DNA from: Armigeres subalbatus
Lineage: Eukaryota; Arthropoda; Insecta; Diptera; Culicidae
DNA length: 64,000 nt
Assembly: GCF_024139115.2 (NCBI RefSeq)
Contig: NC_085141.1
Location: 133,857,822 to 133,921,821, forward strand
Direction of reading: 5' to 3'
Numbering within the stretch: position 1 is the stretch's first letter; the number at the start of each line of letters is the position of its first letter. Below the pieces are notes generated by a model, which saw only the letters and a list, made by a program, of their open reading frames with translations, had not been told where the DNA came from and searched no databases. The position numbers and the translations under genes are program-made. Of this stretch, positions 56,302 through 64,000 are shown one piece after another.

Positions 56302-57450
56302 GCATTACACAGGGTGCGAGTCAGTGCTGTTAAATTTAATAAGCCGCCGAATGGGGTTAATTGCCATAGCTGAATAGCCACCGTGTGTAAAGTAAATAGG
56401 CGCACACCGGTGCAATTCAACGGAGGCTGATTGAGATGATCACGATCTGAGTGTTTATCTTGGGATGCATAATACAATCGCGAATGGTTGGGTCACCAGC
56501 TCGAGTCAGTTAAAGGCTACTTTACACCACCTCGGGAAAATTTACCGCCGGATTTTGAATTCCCGAGGTGTGAGGTTACCTTTACTCACGTCGCAACGCG
56601 CCGTCTCGTAATACTCTGGCTTCACCCGCACACCTCGATAACAAAAATTTCACCGAATCTTGGTCCGCGTTTGGGGCCGGGATTTTGATTGTTCGTGCAC
56701 ATAAATCCAGAAAACATCGCATATGTAAGGATACATGGGGAAAACATCCGCGGGCCAAATTCCTGAGGTGTGAGGTATTCATCAAAAATGTTTATAAGCC
56801 CTCAGGTAACAATATTGTTTGTTAAATTTGGCGTAGTTTTGTTGAATCACAGATAACAGATATTTAATAGACTAGAACAAATTTTATCGAGAATCTCGTG
56901 TATTTTTTAAATTGAAATACGTTGAATCACTACTGCCATCTACTCAACTGATTGCAGCAGTACATACGGACACAACTGATTAGCAGTCGTCGAACGCAGG
57001 CAATACGTTTGTCAGTCACATTTGGGTTGCATTTTACCCAACAATGTGTAGTATTCAGTAGCTGTTATCGCATCGGCGGACTTCTTTGGGATACGACACA
57101 ATGATCGTTGCGCCATCTCCAAACGATTGCCAATTACGCTTCTAATTTTCAATACATTAAAATCAACGGTTGCAAATGTTTACACATATATTGGATAACA
57201 ATTATCTGTGGTTGAATATGTGGAATCACACATAACCCTTATTAACTAATAACCTTTATGTGGATTTTCCCATAGCGGGTGGTTATTAACGCACACATAA
57301 AATTTATTTGTAAATTTCTTTAGATTTTTGCCAATAAAAATGTGTGGATTTTTATTAGTGTAGTGATGCCCAATCCCGTTTTCCGAGTTTACATTGAATT
57401 TTGACGTACGGTTGCTTTTTAATTGGGCCATGGCCCAACCAGCGGAGGCC
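56302..57450. other. intergenic, no gene seen
   Basis: Includes CTCGGGAAAATTTACCGCCG and CACCTCG/GAGGTGTGAGGT words near 56520-56780 suggesting a decayed repeat. No supported gene. Confidence 0.5.
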
Positions 57451-57456
57451 CACACG

Positions 57457-58169
57457 CCCGTTTCAAATCACTCAGAGACTGAGTGAAATTGTATTGCCGT
57501 CCCTTTTTTCCCACGGAAAAGTTACTCAATTTTCGTAAAAAGTGAAACTGTGTTGAAAAGTGTTGACAACTGTAAATGAACAATCTCATATAAAGTTTTA
57601 ACAGTTTGTGGTACGGTTATTTGACAAATAACAATATGTTGAATGGGTTGTTAAGTTATGTCACCATAAAAAATCGTCTGTTTTCGCGTGCAAAATTTTC
57701 GCTCAACAGTATGATAAAATGTTGACATATAATGCAGGAAATAAAGAAAATTTTAGAGACAGCATGTTATATGTTGACATTTAGTGATGATGTCGAGCAG
57801 TTATGGTTGAATCAAAAGATATTTTAGTTACTAGATAAAGATTGTCGCTTCGGTTCCCTTTGTTCTGCTGTCCGAAACATGTGTGGTACATACCTGTCAA
57901 ATCGTATGGATTTTCCTTCTTTGACATTTAGCTCCCCTATCCTCGCCAGCAAAAGATGTTCCGGACAGCGACGACAGCGACAATCTTTATCTAGTAACTA
58001 AAATATCTTTTGTTGAATCGATCAAAAAGTATTCGATAACCGCAACGTAAACTGTGAAGCTATATCTTACATCGTAATAATGATTCTGACCATATAACAT
58101 GTTGCTTTTTATTATGCGGGAAGAGACGGCAATACAATTTCACTCAGTCTCTGAGTGATTTGAAACGGG
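57457..58169. mobile_element. 713-bp inverted-repeat element with nested hAT MITE
   Basis: CCCGTTTCAAATCACTCAGA at the left is mirrored by TCTGAGTGATTTGAAACGGG at the right; arms of about 45 bp through GAAATTGTATTGCCGTC. Target duplication not resolved. A hAT MITE sits at 57815-58011. Confidence 0.82.
57815..58011. mobile_element. 197-bp hAT MITE, copy B (nested)
   Basis: AAAAGATATTTTAGTTACTA at the left is mirrored by TAGTAACTAAAATATCTTTT at the right. Perfect 8-bp duplication GTTGAATC (57807-57814, 58012-58019). Same family as 55301-55486. Confidence 0.92.
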
Positions 58170-58299
58170 TGTGCAACTAAAAAGTGACCCAAGTATTTAT
58201 TAAATCCCAACCAGCGAATCCCGACTGTATACATTTTTCTGCGTGTATAGTTGCATATGGTTTTACACCAAACAAACATAACCTCAAAAACTTAATCGA

Positions 58300-58425
58300 A
58301 TGAATTCAATTTGACATTTATCGGTGGTAGGTTCATGAGGTTCATCCTATGTCCCGCAGCAAGCGGATGAACCTTTGTTTATATACAAACCACCGATACC
58401 TGTCAAATATGGAATAAATTCACCA
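58300..58425. repeat. inverted repeat around ATCGGTGG
   Basis: TTTGACATTTATCGGTGGTA pairs loosely with CACCGATACCTGTCAAATA, with an inner GGTTCATGAGGTTCATCC against GGATGAACC. Confidence 0.5.
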
Positions 58426-58531
58426 GGACGCAGCCGTGGCTACATACGTGTGACGTCACACTGTGAAACCATATTGTTGTGTATATTTTTCAGTGCAACT
58501 AGCACGCAGCCACCATGGCAGCAGTGGTGAA

Positions 58532-59019
58532 TAGAGATGTCGTAAAATCCCGATTAATCGATTAGTTATTAATCGATTACTCTTGATTCTTGTTGATTAT
58601 TGAATCGATTAATCATTGTATAGTAATCGATTCAAAATTAATCGATTATCACAACGATGAATCGATTAATCGAAATAATCAATTAATTTTCGACATCCTT
58701 ATGATGTTGTAAAATTCTGATTAGTCGATTAGTAACTAATCGATTACTCACGATTCATCTCGATCAGAGTGTATGTAATTAAGAGTGGCGACACTGTCAG
58801 AATTGGAACAAAATTCATCTGTCATTCCCATACAAAATCGTGTTCCAAACGAGCAGGAGACCTGTCAAATGCGGCACATGTCGCCACTCTTAATTACATA
58901 CACTCTGATCTCGATTATTGAATCGATTAATCGTTGGGTAATAATCGATTCAAAATTAATCGATTATCACAACGATGAATCGATTAATCGAAGTAATCGA
59001 TTAATTTGCGACATCTCTA
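58532..59019. mobile_element. hAT-type element built of ATCGATT repeats, upstream of the ZAD gene
   Basis: TAGAGATGTCG at 58532 is mirrored by CGACATCTCTA at 59019, with a perfect 8-bp duplication GTGGTGAA (58524-58531, 59020-59027). The inside is a head-to-tail dimer of one unit and holds 12 ATCGATT words. A second hAT MITE (58765-58907) interrupts it. Confidence 0.88.
58765..58907. mobile_element. 143-bp hAT MITE nested in another hAT element
   Basis: CAGAGTGTATGTAATTAAGA at the left is mirrored by TCTTAATTACATACACTCTG at the right; arms of about 29 bp. Perfect 8-bp duplication ATCTCGAT (58757-58764, 58908-58915). Confidence 0.93.
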
Positions 59020-59190
59020 GTGGTGAAAAGTCGTGTTCTGCATCAACTTACCTCTGTTTATCAATGAATCAATCAAAATTGAACTAAAGCCGAACAAGTT
59101 TTTACGGTTTTTACTACGAGTCTACGAAAATGACAGTTTTGTTTGTACCACACCATCACGTCTTGTTGTATAAATAAATCTAAACCATCA

Positions 59191-60304
59191 ATGGCCAATA
59201 GTTGCCGGATTTGCTTCGACGAAAACAAAACCCTTTTTTCATTGGAAACCGAGGTCGAGTTTCATGGCACAAAGCTGACCTGTATGCAAATGTATAAAAG
59301 CATTACTGGACTGGAGGTAAATAAAAAAATATAGCTTTAATTGCAATTCACGATTTACTTAACGAAATAATAAGACAGTCTACTACAGTACATACACAAA
59401 TGATTTAAGATTTAAACTTTATCAATTATAGGAAACAATGGATATTTGTACGAATGCTTATCGCCACATTTGCATATCGTGCTTTGGAGAATTAAACAGC
59501 TGTTACAAATTTCAACAGATGGCAATAAAATCGTTCAACATATTTATTGGACATATTTTGGATCAACCATACAAGCAAGTTGATAAACATAGCGAACCAA
59601 GCAATGAAGTAGATCCAGAGAATCAGGGTCGACACTCTGCTTCAAATGAGGAAGAATATCTCGATGTAGACTACCTAGAAGATCAACCGCTGGCTGAAAA
59701 CGGTACTAGTATGGACAAAGACCAGCTTGTTCAGATTGACACGACCATTGTAGACTCTAAACTGAGCTGTCCCAACTATCTCAACAATCACAAAACGGAA
59801 GCCGTCATGGCTGTAAAATCAATTTGCTCACAGGCGAACAAAGAGGAGTTCATTTGCCCAGTTTGCCGCAAAATGTTCAACAGTAGAAAAACGCTTCGGC
59901 AGCACAGCCGTACCCATCTGAATCCAGAGTCAAGAAGACATAAATGTCGTTTCTGCGAGAAAGCATTCAATTTTGGTCACCATCTCAGAATACACGAGCG
60001 AACCCACACGAATCAAAAACCGTTTCAGTGTCTTTCTTGTGGCAAAACATTCGCCTCCAAGGATAGACTTTCGAACCATCGCATGCGGCACGAGGAACGC
60101 CTCAAATATGCGTGCGAATTGTGCGGCACTTGCTTCCGAAGCAAGAAAGTGTTGAAAATGCATTCTATCTTGAAGCATGATGCTCCGGTGGGAAAGTTCG
60201 ATCCCATCAAGTGCGATCATTGCGGTAAGGAACTTTTCTCTAAATCTGCAACAAGTGCCCACATGAAGGGACCATGCAGTAGTAAGACATATAATATTGT
60301 TTAA
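59191..60304 (+). CDS. ZAD-domain C2H2 zinc-finger protein, two exons
   Basis: Exons 59191-59316 and 59432-60304 (115-nt GT-AG intron, phase 0) give 332 residues. The N-terminus is a ZAD (zinc-finger-associated domain, an insect dimerisation module). It has C5/C8 in MANSCRIC, encoded by exon 1, and C56/C59 in HICISC, encoded by exon 2. An acidic linker follows. Four C2H2 fingers lie at about residues 184-204, 214-234, 242-262 and 270-291, with TGEKP-like linkers such as HTNQKPFQC. A fifth, degenerate finger (CDHCGKELFSKSATSAHMKGPC) ends in Cys rather than His. It probably acts as a sequence-specific DNA-binding regulator in the nucleus; target unknown. The start was chosen because an upstream in-frame ATG would add residues before the ZAD cysteine pair. 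TE sequence lies immediately upstream. Confidence 0.9.
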
Positions 60305-60927
60305 TGCTAGAAAATGGTAAACTAATAATTAAATTTGAGCCGTATTAGTTAGTTTTTGCATTGTTTCTATGATCATACTTTCATCTAACAAATGTAGTTT
60401 ATCTGCGACACAAGCCACAGATTTGAACCCTAAAACCTAAAAATAATTGTCTGTTGATTTTTATTCGAATGATGGTCGTGCAGGTATTAATCATGATCAA
60501 TTAAAAACATGTTGGATATTTGCGTATCGGTTTGTTAATTAATAAAAATTTAATTGTACGAACAGAGATTTTTTTTATTGTCCGAAATATTCACTATACA
60601 ACCCCCTTTCTTCTTCTTTGTATATGATTCGAGTACAAGGCATTGAAAACGGCCTTATTGTTGAGGTCGCAATATATATCTGCAAAAAGATTTTAAATAA
60701 TGAAGAGTCTTTCAAAAAACCGTTTGTTTAAAAAACTTCATGTGACATATTGACAAAAATGTGATTCTTATATATTCTGATTCCTCGTCAAAAAAAAGTT
60801 TTCTGGCAAAAAACAATTTTTTTTTCGGAAATGCTTGGTTTTTCTTTTGTTTGTTGTTGAGTTTGTTTAAATTACATTGTAACATTCCTATCATCTTGAT
60901 AGTACTAAAATCTATTTATCTATATCT
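60305..60927. other. 3' flank of the ZAD gene, no further gene
   Basis: AT-rich. AATAAAAATTT near 60540 may serve as a polyadenylation signal. No other feature. Confidence 0.4.
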
Positions 60928-60940
60928 ATACTTACCAATA

Positions 60941-61233
60941 AATTAAAGGGGCCCTCCTTAGCCGTGCGGTAAGACGCGCAGCTACAAAGCAAAACCATGC
61001 TGAGGGTGGCTGGGTTCGATTCCCGGTGTCGGTCTAGACGATTTTCGGATTGGATATTGTATCGACTTCCCTGGGCATAAAAGTATCATCGTATCATGAT
61101 ATACGAATGCAAAAATGGTAACTTGGTTTAGAAACCTCGCAGTTAATAACTGTGGAAGTGCTTAATGAACACTAAGCTGTGAGGCGGCTCTGTCCCAGTG
61201 TGGGGAAGTAATGCCAATAAAAAGAAGAAGAAG
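60941..61233 (+). mobile_element. complete Feilai-like tRNA-derived SINE
   Basis: The head GGGGCCCTCCTTAGCCGTGC contains an A box (TAGCCGTGCGG) and a B box GGTTCGATTCC for Pol III, followed by a body ending GCCAATAAAAAGAAGAAGAAG. A perfect 13-bp duplication ATACTTACCAATA flanks it (60928-60940, 61234-61246), as expected for LINE-driven retroposition. Feilai is the known SINE family in Aedes aegypti; the assignment is from memory of its architecture. Confidence 0.88.
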
Positions 61234-61458
61234 ATACTTACCAATACCTATCAATACGATGTTCTGTATGGATGAATAATTCGAATAAACCGCTCATTCG
61301 AAGTTCAGGCGTGGACCTACTTAATCTATTTAAATATCTACCAAGTTCTAAGACGTTATAAATGACGACGAGGACAGTCGTTACTGGAAAAATCATTGCC
61401 TCTAACTAGTAACAAATTTAGGACCATTTAGGACTATTGCATAGCTCGTCTTATGACC

Positions 61459-61850
61459 AGTGTTGGGAAAAATTCAAAATCTCAAAACTTACAAACGATT
61501 CAAATCACTCGTGAGTTGAAACGCACCCAACTCAGCACCTAAAAAATCATGGCTGAGTTGAATCATCCATTTGAATCATCATAGATTTTCTTTTGTTCTC
61601 CTTCGTAAAATAACAGTAAATTAACGTTCAACACATAGAACAATGGATACTCTTGCGTGTGTAAACAATAAATTGCCCCCAAATTGATTACAAACATTTT
61701 TAGAGCGAATTGATTTTTTGGGAAATGAGTGACATGATTCGTTTTAGCATGAAAAACTCAGGCGTGATGCATTATTTTAAAATCGCAAATAAGTTAGATC
61801 ACGCGGGAGCGCTCAATGATTGAGTTTTATGAATGATTTTACCAACACTG
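61459..61850. mobile_element. 392-bp hAT MITE
   Basis: CAGTGTTGGGAAAA at the left is mirrored by TTTTACCAACACTG at the right. Perfect 8-bp duplication CTTATGAC (61451-61458, 61851-61858). Inner repeats of GAGTTGAA/TTCAACTC and AATCATC words. No transposase frame. Confidence 0.92.
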
Positions 61851-61990
61851 CTTATGACAGGTGTAATACGCAAAATTATTTCAATACAAAGCAATGAGCT
61901 CTTACGCTGTTGGTTTGTCGCACGTTTCTTATCAAAGCCGATTGAGCCGATTGTTTGATTGGTTTAATTTTTTTTCCGCTTGTCTCTAAT

Positions 61991-62301
61991 GTCGTTTTCG
62001 TTTTTGGGGTGTAGCGACACCGTTTAGTGCAGCATTTTGCACGGCAAAAACGAACGTTTTGAGTGCAGTTGGGTTTGTTTGTTATGGATACCTGTTGGAT
62101 ACCATGAAAAGAAAACAATAACAACGTGAGAAACTTGACAACAAACTACACTACACGGCACACTCTGATTTTTTCTGGTGCTACACTGCTTGTTCCAGTG
62201 CAAGAAAAATGCTACACTGGTGTAGCACGAAAATCAAAAACGAACATTTTCGGTGCAAAAGTGTAGCACGAGTGTAGCTACACCGCAAAAACGAAAACGA
62301 C
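61991..62301. mobile_element. 311-bp inverted-repeat MITE upstream of the small gene
   Basis: GTCGTTTTCGTTTTTGGGGT at the left is mirrored by ACCGCAAAAACGAAAACGAC at the right. Internal GTGTAGCACGA and AAAAACGAACATTTTC words repeat. It ends about 120 bp before the ATG at 62424. Confidence 0.75.
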
Positions 62302-62423
62302 ATAAATATTATAGTCTCTAGTCTGTTTCTCGCCAGAATAACAAAAACAAAACATTGATTGGTTGGTTTCAAGGTCCCATGTTTTAACTTCAAGTAGTTA
62401 CCGCGGTTACCGTGAATTCAACA

Positions 62424-62730
62424 ATGGCCCAGATAATATTCGAAGTAACCAGAAATGGTCAAGTTACACAACTGCAAGAGGAGGTGGGCGGCGATAAAAT
62501 CAGTGATCTGATGAAATCCCTCAAAACGATGAAGGAATCGTCAAACGATGCGCTCACTAAACTTCTCCAAGAGGAAAACGCTAAGAATAGCAGAACAGCA
62601 GACGAGAAAGGTTACAGTTTATTGATTATTCTTGAATTAGTTATCAAACAATATTATTTTAGAACCCGATACAGATGAGGAGGATGAGCAACCAAAGCAG
62701 GAAGAGCCCCGGAAGAAGTTAAAAAGCTAA
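62424..62730 (+). CDS. small acidic-tailed protein, two exons, possibly GON7-like
   Basis: Exon 62424-62610, a 52-nt GT-AG intron, and exon 62663-62730 join in phase 1 to an 84-residue protein. It begins MAQIIFEVTRNGQVTQLQEE, with a middle amphipathic helix-like segment (ISDLMKSLKTMKESSNDALT) and a C-terminus EPDTDEEDEQPKQEEPRKKLKS. An ATTAAA signal follows about 15 nt after the stop. The layout (short beta-like start, helix, acidic disordered tail ending in basic residues) resembles the KEOPS subunit GON7, which stabilises the t6A tRNA-modification complex. This is only a shape resemblance and should be treated as hypothetical. The tiny intron is typical of dipteran genes. Confidence 0.75.
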
Positions 62731-63369
62731 TTCTTAAAATGAACATTAAATTTTCTGTAAATACACATTTGAATACATCCAGGTGATGAACTTATTTTTA
62801 AAATGAAAACTCACATAAAAAGAATTAAAGAAAAAATACATCCTTCATTTGTATACTTATTTGAATGCGCTATCAAGCAAAAGTTTATGTGCATTCTCGT
62901 ATGTATGTGCAAAGTATTCCGAACCGCACCATGTCCGCAGTTTTGACAAATTGCAATACCTTGTAACAGGAAAACGGAATTTAGGTAAAATCAATTAATG
63001 TGTACATTTATTATTGTAGGATATCTATTATAGATAGGTATAATACCTACCGATAATTGGATAATTGCCTGCACGTTCGAACAAAAGTTCATTAACATTC
63101 TCCCAAACGCTCGAATGAACCTTGTGAACGTTTCCTCTAGCAAAGTTAGACAATGAGAAAACAATATCTATGATTAATAACGAATATTCGTAAAAAAAAG
63201 GATTTGGTTGCCTGTAAAAGATAGGACTATAATAGGCGAAGTGATAAAGGTATCACAGGATACAAACTAAAAGACCATGCGCAATGTTACAACAAAATTC
63301 TCCTTAGAAACAGATTATTTATTATTGATATCTGTTTCTTATTGCGTACATCATAATATTCTCCTCAAA
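62731..63369. other. intergenic, no gene seen
   Basis: AT-rich spacer between the two small plus-strand genes. ATTAAA at 62746 likely belongs to the first. No other feature. Confidence 0.5.
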
Positions 63370-63779
63370 ATGTCTAAAAGTTTAGAAGTTGCTCGAAAGT
63401 CTGAATCTTCGGAAAGTGACGAGAGTAGCGAATGCACCATCGGTAAGCCCATCGTCAATTTACATTACCCGATGTGCATACTCTATCATGACATTTTCTA
63501 GCGTCCACCAACGACTCGTTCAGCCTGGCCAGCAGCAAACCGAAGCCGAAGTTCAACGAAATCGAAAGTGCAATGATCAACTCGGTCTTGGAGGAGACAA
63601 TTTTCAAACTGATCATCGTCAATATGGAAGAAGATCAAGCGAGCACGTCGATAGTGAAGAAACCTCCGATGCACGTGCGATTTGATCCTTCATATAAGAA
63701 CAGAATGGTGAACGAGAATCAAGCGGTTGACTTGGCCATGGGGATGATGATATTGGTGAAGCTGAAGAACGATGTGTAA
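63370..63779 (+). CDS. hypothetical 116-residue protein, two exons
   Basis: Exon 63370-63442 and exon 63502-63779 flank a 59-nt intron (donor CATCG|GTAAGC, acceptor TTTTCTAG, phase 1). The predicted protein starts MSKSLEVARKSESSESDESS, a Ser/Glu-rich N-terminus. It continues with KPKPKFNEIESAMINSVLEE, and ends in a helix-like AVDLAMGMMILVKLKNDV. I do not recognise a family. The GC-richer second exon and regular codon use in exon 2 contrast with the AT-rich flanks and support real coding. A longer first ATG upstream (63277) is in frame but reads AT-rich sequence and is less likely. Confidence 0.65.
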
Positions 63780-63953
63780 CTATGCTCTAAACATGTTTGA
63801 GAATGTTTAAAAGCAGGACAATGTTGAATACATACCTACATATACTTACTACTCACACATTATGACTAACAAACAGTTATGAATTTTAAAGTTTAAAAAG
63901 GTTTTACGACAGAAAACAATACCAAATCTGAGTATTTCATTTTCAGTTCCAAC
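63780..63953. other. 3' flank of the small gene, no feature seen
   Basis: AT-rich spacer; no clear polyadenylation signal or repeat. Confidence 0.4.
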
Positions 63954-64000
63954 CTACGAAAGTTACTGTCGGACACGCATGTAGAAATGGCAGAATACGG
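63954..64000 (+). other. possible start of another gene, cut by the window end
   Basis: A polypyrimidine tract and AG (TTTCATTTTCAG) lie just before 63949, and an ATG at 63987 reads MAEY to the window edge. It could be a 5' exon of a downstream gene or chance. Too short to judge. Confidence 0.2.

Overview
The window is eukaryotic nuclear DNA, almost certainly from a culicine mosquito (Aedes-like). That assignment is an inference from the AT-rich, repeat-packed sequence, a tRNA-derived SINE of the Feilai type with a 13-bp target duplication, mosquito-style BEL/Pao, Jockey, RTE and R1/I non-LTR elements, and a dipteran-sized XRN1. I could not run a search, so the species is not resolved.

Layout. 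1-19.9 kb is intergenic. It holds DNA-element remnants, one 6.25-kb BEL/Pao LTR retrotransposon (4867-11121) nested in an inverted-repeat element, several TA-flanked MITEs and degraded non-LTR fragments. 19.9-54.1 kb on the minus strand is one gene: nine exons that join in phase to a 1662-residue 5'-3' exoribonuclease XRN1 (Pacman). The canonical catalytic residues fall at their textbook positions (D35, H41, K93, E176, E178, D206, D208). The gene is 34 kb long because intron 7 (18.3 kb) and intron 5 (6.5 kb) are filled with transposons: a 5'-truncated Jockey-clade LINE, an RTE LINE, an R1-type 3' remnant, an I-type RNase H remnant, a tRNA-like composite repeat, hAT MITE pairs and a 3-kb array of GGAGGAATTCCT-like units.

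54.1-59.2 kb is the spacer upstream of XRN1, again dense in MITEs. 59.2-60.3 kb (+) is a two-exon ZAD plus C2H2 zinc-finger gene, with a hAT element inside another hAT element starting about 0.17 kb upstream of its ATG. 60.9-61.2 kb is the SINE and 61.46-61.85 kb a hAT MITE. 62.4-62.7 kb (+) is a small two-exon gene for an 84-residue acidic-tailed protein that might be a GON7-like KEOPS subunit (speculative). 63.4-63.8 kb (+) is a two-exon gene for an unrecognised 116-residue protein. A further start codon lies at the very end of the window.

The host genes are unrelated in function as far as can be seen: mRNA decay in P-bodies, a putative transcription regulator, and two small proteins. Coordinates of splice sites and target-site duplications were read by eye. 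Divergence statements are by-eye counts or impressions. No prokaryotic features, CRISPR arrays or rRNA genes are present.
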